A stretch of 57,974 nucleotides of DNA from Nitrospira sp. (GTDB taxonomy: Bacteria > Nitrospirota > Nitrospiria > Nitrospirales > Nitrospiraceae), in NCBI GenBank assembly GCA_005116895.1, contig SWDO01000005.1:69251-127224 (forward strand), written 5' to 3'. A program made the position numbers and the translations under genes. The notes under the pieces were generated by a model. That model had not been told where the DNA came from, made no database searches, and saw only the letters and a program-made list of their open reading frames with translations. How positions within the stretch are numbered: the stretch's first letter is position 1; every line of letters begins with the position of its first letter. Positions 28,609-38,421 of the stretch are shown here, piece after piece.

Positions 28609-31600
28609 ATGTTTTACTATCGTTACTCATCAATGAGGGTCATGAGTGGGCTCGCTGGTGTCCTGCTGCTGGTCGCACCGGCAGTGGTGGCGGCAGAGTC
28701 CTCATCGCATGTTGCCATGAACCATCAGCTGCCGGCTTGGGCGGAACAGCTCAAGGGGCAGACGATCGTCGAAGACGCCATGTCTGGAAGAGCTGATCGA
28801 TCCGCAAAGGTTGAGCAGCAGCACCAGCGTATCATGGAGCATATGTCGAAGGATCCACAGGTGCAGGCCGTGAACACCGGCATGTACAACACGTCGGCCA
28901 TGATGCATCAGTACGGAGCTGGTGGGCAGGATCTGTTGCTGATGTCCGATCCTCGGGTCGAGCCCGTGGCTGCAACTGGGGGAGGCAAGTGCCCAGCGAC
29001 TGCGCCGGTGAAGCAGTATAATGTGTCCGCGATCAATGTCGAGATTACGCTCAATCAGTGGCTCGATTTCTATCCCGGGTACATGTACGTATTGGACGAA
29101 GATATCGACAAGGTGAGGGCCGAGGAAACCAAGAACAAGGAAGCACGAGACAAGGAGGGGTTCGATCCAGGGGCTGTGATTGCTGGTGTGCAAGCGCAGT
29201 GGATTCAGCCCTTAACGATCCGTGCGAATCAGGGAGACTGTGTCAAGATCAAGCTGAGCAACAAATTAGAGGGCGGCGAGGATGTCAGCCTGCACATCCA
29301 CGGGTCGTCGATGGTGGTGAGCGCCACGGGTGCGGCCGCGACGACTGCGAATTCTGATGCAATTGCGACCAAAGACAAGTCTGCGGACTTGGAATGGTAC
29401 ATCCATCCTAGCCTGCAGGAGGGAGTTCGTCAGTTTCATACATACAGCAACGATCGTGAGTTGACGGTTATGGGCATGTTCGGCTCTTTTGTCGTGGAGC
29501 CCAAAGGTTCCACGTACTGGGAACCGCTCGGAACCGGAGATGCGACCCAGGCGACCAGTGGCTGGCAGGTCATGATCAAGAATGGGACTGGTCCTGACTT
29601 CCGTGAATTCGTGTTGTATTACCATGAAGTTGGTGACGAAGCCTTCCGCCCGCTCAACAAGAAGGGCGATTTCTTGCCACAACGTGATCCGTTGACGGAT
29701 ACGTACCGTCCTGGGGGCCGCGCAATCAACTATCGAAGCGAGCCGTTCGGGATCAACAACATGCACTTACAGCATGAATACTTTGGGTTTGAGGATGAGT
29801 CGATGGGGTATAGTTCCTATACCTTCGGCGACCCTTCTCCGACCATCCCGCGATCCTATATGGGTGACCCGGCGAAGTTCCGTCTTGTGCATGGTGGGTC
29901 TGAAGTGTTCCATAGCCACCACCCACATGGTGGAACCATCCGATGGCCGCGGAGTCCACGGGCAATCGATGATATGAATCTGTGGGCCACGGCGATGAAC
30001 GGTCCGGTCAAATATCCTGTCATCCGTGCCAAGACCGATCGCGTCGATGTGGAAGTCATCGGCCCATCAGAGGCGTTGGACCTGGAAACGGAGTGTGGGT
30101 CTGGTCTCTGTCAACAGCTGGCCGGAGATTTTCTCTTCCATTGCCATGTGGCGCACCATTATGTGTCTGGGATGTGGGGCTACTGGCGCGTGTACAACAC
30201 GATTCAGCAGGGTGACCTGCGGAACGATGTGATGCCGGACCTGCGTGAGTTGCCGGATCGCAAAGGCCGCATCAAAACGCCGATTTCGTCGGATAAGCTC
30301 ATCGGTCAAACAGTGGATTGGTTCGGCACTCAGTTCAAGATCATCGAGAAAGGCCAGAGCAACTGGAAGGGTAATCCAGCGACGATTACGATCAAGGATT
30401 GGGTCACCATGCAGATGCCGACGGCTGGGAAGCCTGGCCACAAGGATGATGAGAAGGGTCAGATTGTCTCGTATGATGCTACGGTGCTGGATTGGACGTG
30501 GGACGGCAATCGTGCCATGAGTGAGAAGGAAAGCACGATTGTAAATCCTAAGTATGTGTCGCCGCATCCGGGCAAGCGGCATCCGATTATGTTTGAGCCG
30601 TTGACAGGGAAGGTGGCGTGGCCACATCTCACCCCGCATTTTGGAAAACGTGTGATGTTTTCACCGAATCACAGTGGGGCGCCATGGCTGGAGATGATCC
30701 GGCGTGACGACAATGGAGAAGAAAGCCTCGATCAAGCCAAGCCTGGTGAGCAGGGGAATTGGAGTCTCTGTCCGGTGAATGCCGGGCGAAAGAGCTACAA
30801 TGTTCATTTCATCAAGGTGCCGATCAAGATTGCCAAGGCGCAAGGGAAAGAACCCGCGGTGATCGATCAGAACGGCTTGATCTACGTGTTGCACGAAGAG
30901 GAAGCGGCGATTCGCGCCAACGACGATCTCAAGTATCCCTTGGTCGTGCGCGGCAATATTTACGATTGCGTGGACTGGACCCTGACCAGTGAGTGGGATG
31001 ACGACGACTACACCAATTTCCAGGCGTCGAAGATCAACACGCATTGGCACTTCCTGCAGTTCGACAATCAGGCATCGGACGGTGTGATCACTGGATTCTC
31101 CTACGAGCAATCGGTCCGCCCGTTCACGATGCTCGAGAAGAAAAATCCCAAGGGGCTTCCTGCTCCGATGAATACGGTGTTGACCTCGGCTGTGAAGAAG
31201 GGCGCGAAAGCAATCTCAGTGAAGAACGCCAGACAGTATCACGTCGGAACCTTGATCTTGGTCGGCGCTGATAATGTGAAGGGTAATGAAATCGCACGCA
31301 TCATCGCCATCAAGGGCGATCAGATCACGTTATCCAAAGGGTTAAAGAACGATCACCCAGCCAAGGACATCGTGACGGTTGAATTCGTCCGTCAGCGGTT
31401 CTGGGTAGATGCGGATGTGGGAACCGTGTTTTGGCACGACCACGCCTTCGGAGCCACGACGTGGCCGCACGGTGGATTCGGGACCTTTATCGCCGAACCA
31501 GTGGGATCGACCTATCACGATCCCACGACAGGGAAACAAATCCGTAGCGGTCCCATCGCGGATATTCATACCAACGAGCCTGTGGGTCATGGGGTGAATA

Positions 31601-32505
31601 ACAGCTTCCGTGAGCTCATGGTTCAGGTGCATGATACGGTGCCGCATACCGTGAATATCGTCACGGCGGGGAATCCTCCTGGACAGCCTATTGAGGTGGC
31701 TCTGGAGGCAGGGAAGACCGTGTCCTTTGCCATGCCGGAAAAGATTTATATGACTCCGATGCCGTTCCTGAACGGCGGAACACACACCACCGGAAGTGGT
31801 CTGAACTTCAGGGCGGGACCTATCGCCCAACGTTTGGCGACCAATCCGGATGTATCCCAGATCTTTAACAGTCAGATTCATGGAGATCCCTACACACCGC
31901 TTTTGCGGGCGTACACGGGCGACACCATGGTGTTCCGACTGTTGCATACCCTCATGAACGAGACCATGACGTGGACCTTGTCAGGCCATACATTCTGGAC
32001 AGAACGGTATGCGCCCGATGCAAACCGCAAAAACTCCATTCATATTGGCATTGCCGAACGGTATGATTTGGTGGTGCCGGAGGCTGGTGGTCCTCGTCAT
32101 CAAGCGGGCGATTTCATCCACTTTAACGGCCGATCTTCAAAGCTGTCGGAAGGCGGATGGGGTATCGTGCGTGTGTATGACAAGGAACAGTCGGATCTGA
32201 AGAAACTGCCGGCGGGATTCTCGAATAAAGGCGAGATCCCGAAGGCGTTGCCGGTGTGTCCTGCCGACGCACCAGTCAAGAGTTTCAATGTGGCGGCGAT
32301 GGACTATCCGTCAATGACCTTTAATCCAAAGGCTCCGGAAACCATTGAGGTGGATTTTGAGCGAAAGATACAGCTCTCTAATCCAGAGGCCAAGATTTAT
32401 GCTCTGGAGGAAGATGTGGCAAAGGTGTCTGGGAACTCAAAGCCCATGCCACTGACTATTCAAAAAGATTTCTTCAAGGTCCGACCACTCACGTCTGTAT
32501 GGTGA
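28609..32505 (+). CDS. Giant multicopper oxidase-like protein 2, shorter C-terminus
   Basis: 1298 residues, exported, collinear with giant oxidase 1 from the signal peptide onward. Copper motifs: HIH at 229-231 (absent in oxidase 1), HSHHPH at 435-440, HCHVAHHYVSGM at 511-522 (Cys 512), HWH at 812-814 and WHDH at 942-945. It ends abruptly after PMPLTI with an unrelated tail, while oxidase 1 continues for about 350 residues, so the last domain is lost. All four motifs remain, so activity is possible. ATG is preceded by AAGGAGG. Confidence 0.83.
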   Translation: MFYYRYSSMRVMSGLAGVLLLVAPAVVAAESSSHVAMNHQLPAWAEQLKGQTIVEDAMSGRADRSAKVEQQHQRIMEHMSKDPQVQAVNTGMYNTSAMMHQYGAGGQDLLLMSDPRVEPVAATGGGKCPATAPVKQYNVSAINVEITLNQWLDFYPGYMYVLDEDIDKVRAEETKNKEARDKEGFDPGAVIAGVQAQWIQPLTIRANQGDCVKIKLSNKLEGGEDVSLHIHGSSMVVSATGAAATTANSDAIATKDKSADLEWYIHPSLQEGVRQFHTYSNDRELTVMGMFGSFVVEPKGSTYWEPLGTGDATQATSGWQVMIKNGTGPDFREFVLYYHEVGDEAFRPLNKKGDFLPQRDPLTDTYRPGGRAINYRSEPFGINNMHLQHEYFGFEDESMGYSSYTFGDPSPTIPRSYMGDPAKFRLVHGGSEVFHSHHPHGGTIRWPRSPRAIDDMNLWATAMNGPVKYPVIRAKTDRVDVEVIGPSEALDLETECGSGLCQQLAGDFLFHCHVAHHYVSGMWGYWRVYNTIQQGDLRNDVMPDLRELPDRKGRIKTPISSDKLIGQTVDWFGTQFKIIEKGQSNWKGNPATITIKDWVTMQMPTAGKPGHKDDEKGQIVSYDATVLDWTWDGNRAMSEKESTIVNPKYVSPHPGKRHPIMFEPLTGKVAWPHLTPHFGKRVMFSPNHSGAPWLEMIRRDDNGEESLDQAKPGEQGNWSLCPVNAGRKSYNVHFIKVPIKIAKAQGKEPAVIDQNGLIYVLHEEEAAIRANDDLKYPLVVRGNIYDCVDWTLTSEWDDDDYTNFQASKINTHWHFLQFDNQASDGVITGFSYEQSVRPFTMLEKKNPKGLPAPMNTVLTSAVKKGAKAISVKNARQYHVGTLILVGADNVKGNEIARIIAIKGDQITLSKGLKNDHPAKDIVTVEFVRQRFWVDADVGTVFWHDHAFGATTWPHGGFGTFIAEPVGSTYHDPTTGKQIRSGPIADIHTNEPVGHGVNNSFRELMVQVHDTVPHTVNIVTAGNPPGQPIEVALEAGKTVSFAMPEKIYMTPMPFLNGGTHTTGSGLNFRAGPIAQRLATNPDVSQIFNSQIHGDPYTPLLRAYTGDTMVFRLLHTLMNETMTWTLSGHTFWTERYAPDANRKNSIHIGIAERYDLVVPEAGGPRHQAGDFIHFNGRSSKLSEGGWGIVRVYDKEQSDLKKLPAGFSNKGEIPKALPVCPADAPVKSFNVAAMDYPSMTFNPKAPETIEVDFERKIQLSNPEAKIYALEEDVAKVSGNSKPMPLTIQKDFFKVRPLTSVW

Positions 32506-32518
32506 GAGGAGCAGAACA

Positions 32519-33451
32519 ATGAAACTGATACACTATGTGCTCATTGCGGTCGCGTCGATAGGTCTCTCGTCGCCGGCCAACGCGTATAAAGAGGTCACCG
32601 TATCGAATGGTGGCACTCTCACCGGCACCGTGAAGCTGGAGGGGCAGGTGCCCAAGCCGAAAGGCTACAATCTCACGACGCTGCCGGACCAGTTTTATTG
32701 CGGACGTATTTCTGATGGTGAAGGTTGGCGTATTTTGCAACCATTCAACGTTGGACCAGAGCGCGAATTTCGTGATGTTCTGGTCTATCTGGAAGATGTT
32801 GAGAAAGGGAAACCTTTCGAGGATGAGGGGGCACGGACAATTGAAGCGAAAGATTGTCTCTTCCTTCCGTTCACGACCGTCGTGCGGGACAGTCAACCGG
32901 TGACGGTCGTCAACATGGATCCGGTCATGCACGACATTCAAGCGTATGAGACGTCACATCTTGGCCCACGGGTATTATTCAACGTTCCCCTTCCGATGAA
33001 TCCGGCCCATCCGCGGAATCTGAAGGACCGCAGTGACGCCGGGATGTATCACAAACATATGGCCGGCGCGCCGATGAAACAATTGGTCAACTTGAGCAAG
33101 GGCAGACGGGTGTTCGTCATGCAGTGTGGATTTCATGCCTATATGGAGAGTTGGGGTGTCGCGGTCACGAATCCATACTTTGTCAAGACAGACGAGCAGG
33201 GGAGATTCACTCTCACTGATGTACCGCCTGGAACCTACAAGCTCGTTGTGTGGCACCCCTATGTCCGGAGTGCCACCGAACAGACAGTGACGATCGGACC
33301 GAAAGGGACGGTCGATACTCAACTGGTGGTGGCAGCCCCGACCGGGCGACTCTACGCCAATGAGGTACTCGATCATGCGTATAACCGATATAATGTGACT
33401 GAAGAAACAAAGAAAGAAATTGATCCGATGATCAAGAAACAGAGCCACTGA
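32519..33451 (+). CDS. Exported cupredoxin-like protein 2
   Basis: 310 residues, almost collinear with cupredoxin 1: His138 in PVMHDIQ and Cys203, His206, Met209 in MQCGFHAYM, then the Ig-like C-terminus. The signal peptide ends near ANAYK. It starts 13 bases after the truncated giant oxidase 2, with GAGAGGAGC upstream. Likely electron partner of that oxidase; a paralogue from a module duplication. Confidence 0.78.
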   Translation: MKLIHYVLIAVASIGLSSPANAYKEVTVSNGGTLTGTVKLEGQVPKPKGYNLTTLPDQFYCGRISDGEGWRILQPFNVGPEREFRDVLVYLEDVEKGKPFEDEGARTIEAKDCLFLPFTTVVRDSQPVTVVNMDPVMHDIQAYETSHLGPRVLFNVPLPMNPAHPRNLKDRSDAGMYHKHMAGAPMKQLVNLSKGRRVFVMQCGFHAYMESWGVAVTNPYFVKTDEQGRFTLTDVPPGTYKLVVWHPYVRSATEQTVTIGPKGTVDTQLVVAAPTGRLYANEVLDHAYNRYNVTEETKKEIDPMIKKQSH

Positions 33452-33473
33452 GTATTGATATGAGGAGAAGCAA

Positions 33474-34397
33474 GTGAGCGTAAGAAGTACGTCGTTCACG
33501 TTGGGAATGGGGGCCCTCATCCTATTGATGGGGATAGTACCTGGTTACGCCTATGAAGCTATCGAGGTTGAGCACGGTGGATCAATAGAAGGCACGATCA
33601 CCCTCGATGGATCAGTACCTGAACCGAAAGGGTTCAATCTCATTACCTTCCCGGATCCCACGTATTGTGGTCGCATTTCCAACGGTCGTGGATGGCGCTT
33701 GCTCCACGACTTCGTCGTGGGCCATCAAGGAGGATTAAAGGATGCCATTGTCCTGTTGGAAGGAGTCGAAGCGGGGAAACCGTTCGAGATGTCTGTTCCG
33801 TTGATCGAAGCACGCGATTGCATGTTCCAACCATTTATGACGGTCGTCCGGAACGGGCATGCAGTCGAAGTGATGAATATGGATCCCGTCATGCATGACA
33901 TTCAAGGGTATGAAACATCGCTTGAGGCGGGTGCTCGTGTCTTGTTTAACACACCACTTGTCATGAACCATCAGCATCGACGAGGGGATCTCCATGCGCT
34001 GCATAACCATGCACCCGGCAAATCGCTGGTCGGGCCGATCTATCTGAATAAGGGACGCCGTACCTTTTATATGCAATGCGGATTTCACGCCTATATGGAA
34101 AGTTGGGCGATGGCGGTGAACAATCCCTATTATGCGCTGACCGACGCTGAAGGGAAGTTCAAGATCGATCAGATTCCTCCTGGTACCTATCAGTTGGTGG
34201 TCTGGCATCCACAGACCGGACCAGGCACCACGAAATCCATCGTGGTTCGCCCCGATGGTACACTCGTCGAGCAACTTTCAGTGCCTGCTCCGAAGGGGAA
34301 TCGAACGGCATATCGAGTGATGGACAACCCACGATTTGGTCTGGAATCGTTGGGGTATTCCATCGATATCAAACCACTACTCGAACATCAACATTGA
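33474..34397 (+). CDS. Exported cupredoxin-like protein 3
   Basis: 307 residues with signal peptide (cleavage near GYAYE). Candidate copper ligands are His141 in PVMHDIQ and Cys202, His205, Met208 in MQCGFHAYM. It is more divergent than copies 1 and 2 and carries extra histidines (NHQHRRGDLHALHNH) between the ligands. GTG start with AGGAGAAG upstream, 22 bases after cupredoxin 2. A regulatory-like Ig domain follows the copper loop. Confidence 0.78.
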   Translation: MSVRSTSFTLGMGALILLMGIVPGYAYEAIEVEHGGSIEGTITLDGSVPEPKGFNLITFPDPTYCGRISNGRGWRLLHDFVVGHQGGLKDAIVLLEGVEAGKPFEMSVPLIEARDCMFQPFMTVVRNGHAVEVMNMDPVMHDIQGYETSLEAGARVLFNTPLVMNHQHRRGDLHALHNHAPGKSLVGPIYLNKGRRTFYMQCGFHAYMESWAMAVNNPYYALTDAEGKFKIDQIPPGTYQLVVWHPQTGPGTTKSIVVRPDGTLVEQLSVPAPKGNRTAYRVMDNPRFGLESLGYSIDIKPLLEHQH

Positions 34398-34403
34398 CAG
34401 CCG

Positions 34404-35039
34404 ATGCTTCTCTACGCTGCGAGGAACGCCTGCAGCTTGATGGTGTGTGCGTCCGTCTGTATCGGCGCGCTCGTTTGGCCGATCTCCAGTTCACACGGCA
34501 ATGATCATCCTTCCGGAGTGCCTGAATTTTCCGGTACGCTCATCAAGCGAGTCAATGGAAAGCAATATCGGGCACAAGTGTTTGCCAAGGGCGATTGGCT
34601 CAGGTTGGAGTATACCTATGCCATTCGAACCGAGCTTGGCTTTGCGGCAATTGAAATCGTCAGGCCGGATATTGGGGAAATATGGTATGTCCTTCCGCAA
34701 CGAAAGGAATTGTTGGTGACGCCGTTGACTGAAGATGTTCTTCCCGTTCGTCCTGAATTAATCGGAGAAACCGAGAGGACGGCGGTCGGAGATGACGAGA
34801 TTGCTGGACGAATCGCACGGTTGTTTGATGTTCGAACGGAGCGGCCCGGGCACCTTGAACGATTCTATGAATGGATCGATGCAGAGACTGGCATTGTGCT
34901 CAAGTTGGTCAGTCAGGACCGTGATTGGTCGTTTGAATATGCGCGAGTGCGTCTGTCGCCTCAGCCCACCATGTACTTCGAAGCGCCACCAGGCTATAGA
35001 AAACGACCGAGCACAGCCAATCAGAAGCTGGTGGAGTAG
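34404..35039 (+). CDS. Exported LolA-like protein
   Basis: 211 residues, exported. The beta-rich pattern FSGTLIKRVNGKQYRAQVFA ... IWYVLPQRKELL resembles the LolA/LppX or DUF4412 type of periplasmic half-barrel. Its hydrophobic-ligand role is only inferred. It lies between the cupredoxins and a HEAT protein, six bases after the former, so it belongs to the copper operon. Two relatives occur at 38422 and, as a pseudogene, at 41261. Confidence 0.65.
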   Translation: MLLYAARNACSLMVCASVCIGALVWPISSSHGNDHPSGVPEFSGTLIKRVNGKQYRAQVFAKGDWLRLEYTYAIRTELGFAAIEIVRPDIGEIWYVLPQRKELLVTPLTEDVLPVRPELIGETERTAVGDDEIAGRIARLFDVRTERPGHLERFYEWIDAETGIVLKLVSQDRDWSFEYARVRLSPQPTMYFEAPPGYRKRPSTANQKLVE

Positions 35040-35042
35040 AGG

Positions 35043-36401
35043 ATGATTGCCTTGTTGATTCGACGAGCGGTGTTGGCCTTGTTCCCCCTTGCGTGCGTTC
35101 TTCTCATCTTCGAACCGGCAGGTGGTGGGACGCAGTCCGACCTGCAAAAGATTCACGCGTTGTACGACAACGCAGAGTATCCAAAGGTTCTTGAGGAGTT
35201 GGCCAAACTGAACGCAGAGACATCCGGAGTATTGGACGTTCGCCGACTCAAGATCCGCACGTTGCTGAGGCTCGGCAATCCTAAAGATGCTTTCACGGAA
35301 TATGAGAAGCTGACGCAGTCATTACAGCAGGATGATCGAGTAATGCTTCGAGAAGTGGCTCTTGGATTTGTCGTGGTCCTTACGAAAGATATGCGAGAGC
35401 AGATGCGTGGAGCGGCGTATACCGCTTTGAAAGAGTGGCAGAGTCCCGATGCTGTTCCATTCTTCGAGGAGGGCCTCAGTGACGGCTCGGGTCTTATCAG
35501 AGCCTTGGCAGCTGAAGGGCTTGCCAAGCTGGAGGCTGGGCGCCGCTCGCCGAAATTTCAGCAGGCCCTGGAGGATCAGGCGGCGTTAGTGAAGGAGGCA
35601 GTTCTCAAGGGGTTTGCGAAGTCAGATGATGTGTCGGTGGTCGCACTCGTTGAACCGCTGCTAAAGGACCCGGAGGTACGAGTACGTGTGGCGGCTGCCG
35701 AGGTCCTCTGTCATCTGAAACGTTCGAAGGGGTGTGACTTGTTGTGGCGGTATGCCAAGGCGCTGAATCCCGATGAACGAACCTCGGCGATACGAGCATT
35801 GGTCCAGCGTTCAGCAGCACAGGTTTTGCCGGTGCTCCTGGAGGCGAGCGAACACAAGCAGCCGTCGGTGCGTGGGGCTGCCGCGACAGGGCTTGGCCAA
35901 ATGTCGGCGGTGGAGGCATTGCCCGTGCTGACACGACTGCTGCGGGATCCGCTCCCGCCCGTGCGAATCGCCGCCGCGGTTAGCTTAGGACAGATGCATG
36001 GTGTGGACGCACGATCGCCATTGACCAAGGCACTCGAGGACCATGACTCCGCAGTCCGGGCCTTCGTCATTGGTTCGTTGCTGGGGCAGGGCGAACGGTA
36101 TGAGGTTGTGGCCGGCCCCGTCCAGACTCTCAGCACCACGAAAGAGCCTGCTGTTCGTGCTGCTGTGGCACGAGCCTTAGGGCATGCTGTACAATCTAAT
36201 CGAGAAGCGGCAGGATCGGCGTTGATGCTGCTGATTCAGGATACCGTGCCACGAGTACGGATTGCGGCGATCAAGTCCATGGCAAAAATTGAAGGAGTGG
36301 GTGCGATCTCGTTGCTCAAGCACAGTCTTCACGACGAAGATGATGCCGTCAGGGCAACGGCCGGAGGAGCGCTACTGGTTAGTGTTGTGCTGAAAGAATA
36401 G
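35043..36401 (+). CDS. Exported HEAT-repeat protein
   Basis: 452 residues with an N-terminal signal/anchor segment, a short TPR-like helical part, and then at least eight HEAT/PBS-lyase type helical repeats, for example PSVRGAAATGLGQM and PPVRIAAAVSLGQM. Such solenoids act as binding scaffolds. It starts 3 bases after the LolA-like gene and closes the plus-strand run, so it may hold the oxidase-cupredoxin assembly together; that is inference. Confidence 0.75.
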   Translation: MIALLIRRAVLALFPLACVLLIFEPAGGGTQSDLQKIHALYDNAEYPKVLEELAKLNAETSGVLDVRRLKIRTLLRLGNPKDAFTEYEKLTQSLQQDDRVMLREVALGFVVVLTKDMREQMRGAAYTALKEWQSPDAVPFFEEGLSDGSGLIRALAAEGLAKLEAGRRSPKFQQALEDQAALVKEAVLKGFAKSDDVSVVALVEPLLKDPEVRVRVAAAEVLCHLKRSKGCDLLWRYAKALNPDERTSAIRALVQRSAAQVLPVLLEASEHKQPSVRGAAATGLGQMSAVEALPVLTRLLRDPLPPVRIAAAVSLGQMHGVDARSPLTKALEDHDSAVRAFVIGSLLGQGERYEVVAGPVQTLSTTKEPAVRAAVARALGHAVQSNREAAGSALMLLIQDTVPRVRIAAIKSMAKIEGVGAISLLKHSLHDEDDAVRATAGGALLVSVVLKE

Positions 36402-36514
36402 GTGCGGGACGTCATGGTGAGCCGTTGCGCCTAGTGGTCTGTTTTGACCGACGGCGTGTACCGAGGCTATGATACGAGGAACCGACTCTGATCTTGTGGA
36501 AGGGGTGTAGTCCG

Positions 36515-37360
36515 ATGATGGTTCGAACTCTTGCTGGGTTGGCTCTGTTGTGTCTTGGGCTCAATGGTTCTCTGTTGTTTGCAAATGAACAATCGGCTCA
36601 CAATCTGGCTGAGCTGTCGACGAGTAAGGACGGGGCCCCGATGATCGTGGTGCCGGCTGGCTCATTTCCTATGGGTGTACCTGATGGAGATCGAGACGGG
36701 GGGCGGGATGAATATCCTCGTCATGAGGTATTTGTCGACACGTTTGCGATCGACAAGTTTGAGGTGACAAACGGTCTCTATCTGGGCTTCGTCAAGTCCA
36801 CTGGACATCGCGTGCCACAAAATCCAACAAATCCTACGAGAAATCTTTGGCACGGTGACACCATTACAGAGTCACTTGCCGAGCGTCCTGTGATCAATGT
36901 TGATTGGTTGGACGCGGACGCCTACTGCAAATGGGCGGGAAAGCGACTTCCCACGGAGGCCGAGTGGGAAAAGGCGGCCAAAGGAACGTCCGACAGGCGG
37001 TTTCCATGGGGCAACGTGGAGCCAACCGCTAAGCACCTCAATTATAATCAACGATGGATTGGCGAGAAGACCCTCATGCCTGTTGGAAGTTATGAGGCGG
37101 GCAAGAGCCCATTTGGCGCATATGATATGGCCGGTAACGTCTGGGAATGGGTCAATGACTGGTATGACACCCAGTATTATGAGAAGAGCCCGCAGAAGAA
37201 CCCGAAAGGTCCAGATGCTGGTGTGAAGAAGGTTATTCGTGGTGCAGGATGGCAAAACGAAACGCCCACCGTCCGCATATTTACCCGCGTCGAGAGCGAT
37301 CCGACGGGTCGCAATGAATCGACAGGATTCCGGTGTGCAGCCGATATTCCGCTGAAATAG
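36515..37360 (+). CDS. Exported FGE/NirV-like protein 3
   Basis: About 281 residues, signal peptide to LLFANE, then the SUMF1-like fold: VPAGSFPMGVPDGD, GKRLPTEAEWEKAAKG, YDMAGNVWEWVNDWYD and GFRCAAD. The FGE cysteine pair is absent. ATG 36515 follows AAGGGG at about ten bases; a TTG at 36494 is the alternative. It is separate from the HEAT gene by ~110 bases and converges on the next FGE-like gene. Confidence 0.82.
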   Translation: MMVRTLAGLALLCLGLNGSLLFANEQSAHNLAELSTSKDGAPMIVVPAGSFPMGVPDGDRDGGRDEYPRHEVFVDTFAIDKFEVTNGLYLGFVKSTGHRVPQNPTNPTRNLWHGDTITESLAERPVINVDWLDADAYCKWAGKRLPTEAEWEKAAKGTSDRRFPWGNVEPTAKHLNYNQRWIGEKTLMPVGSYEAGKSPFGAYDMAGNVWEWVNDWYDTQYYEKSPQKNPKGPDAGVKKVIRGAGWQNETPTVRIFTRVESDPTGRNESTGFRCAADIPLK

Positions 37361-37489
37361 TCAGCGAAGGCTCACCAGAATCCGTGTCTTCCCCCTGCGT
37401 GCTCAGGCGATCACACCCTTAGCCTACAGCCGTGCCACATCATCTTGATCTAGACCGTTTTCGTTGGGATAAGACGATGCAACCGTGGT

Positions 37490-38401
37490 TTAGTTCAGTG
37501 CTTCCGGTGAAGTCTTCGCATCTCGTGCACAACGGAAGCCAAGCCAATTCATCTTCGTGTTGGGGTCTGTCCCGTTGCGTTGCGCGGCTCGTACGCTCGG
37601 CGTGCTGTCGACCCAGCTGCCGCCACGGAAGCTCCGCTGGGTTCCCTTTTCTGGTCCCTTCGGATTCTGGTTGGGTGCCGTCGTATAGTATTTGGAGTCA
37701 TACCAGTCGGCGACCCACTCGGCCACATTCCCGGACATCTGAAAAACCATGTACGGACTCACGGCATTGTCGTACTTGTCGACAGAAATAATCGGTGGAT
37801 AGAGCAAGAGGCGCTCGGGGCGATCACGTACGGGGCCTGACAGACCAGTCCGTCCGAAGTTCGATCTCGATAATCCAGCCATCTGATTGCCCCAGGGATA
37901 GATACGTCCATCTTCCCCACGCGCGGATTTTTCCCATTCTGCTTCGGTTGGGAGCCGTTTGCCGGCCCATCGACAGTAGGCATCGGCTTCAGTCCAGGAT
38001 ATATGCATGACGGGATGATTCGACATCGTTTCTTGGAAGTTTCCGCCGTCATACTGCCAGTCGATCAGAGGCGGCAGATCATGAGCCAGGACGTATTTCA
38101 GAAATTGGACGGTTGTGACTTCAAATTTGTCAATTTCGTAGGCGTCTAGATAGACTTTGCGCTGCGGGAGTTCGGCTTGGTAGGCGTTCCGATCAACTTT
38201 TTTGTCGCTTCCCATTAAAAACTCGCCGGCAGGAATCATGATCATGTCTTCATGCGCCGGCAGCTTGGCTCGCTCCTCCGCCAGTCGTTTTCCTTCGGGC
38301 GTCCATTGCCGGACGACGTCAGCCACGTCCAGTGCAAATGCTCCGCCCACAGCGATCAGTCCCGTTAGTGTCATGCCTAAGACGATTCGATACACTCGCA
38401 C
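37490..38401 (-). CDS. Exported FGE/NirV-like protein 4
   Basis: 303 residues on the minus strand with signal peptide (GGAFALD). Motifs: IPAGEFLMGSDKKVDR, GKRLPTEAEWEKSARG, FQMSGNVAEWVADWYD, GFRCARD; no FGE cysteine pair. It is the closest paralogue of FGE-like 2 (shared GRTGLSGPVRDRPERLLLYP). GTG start with GGAGG upstream; it follows the LolA-like gene at 38422 by about 20 bases on the same strand. Confidence 0.82.
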   Translation of the reverse strand: MRVYRIVLGMTLTGLIAVGGAFALDVADVVRQWTPEGKRLAEERAKLPAHEDMIMIPAGEFLMGSDKKVDRNAYQAELPQRKVYLDAYEIDKFEVTTVQFLKYVLAHDLPPLIDWQYDGGNFQETMSNHPVMHISWTEADAYCRWAGKRLPTEAEWEKSARGEDGRIYPWGNQMAGLSRSNFGRTGLSGPVRDRPERLLLYPPIISVDKYDNAVSPYMVFQMSGNVAEWVADWYDSKYYTTAPNQNPKGPEKGTQRSFRGGSWVDSTPSVRAAQRNGTDPNTKMNWLGFRCARDAKTSPEALN

Positions 38402-38421
38402 GATCCATCCTCCTTCGAATA

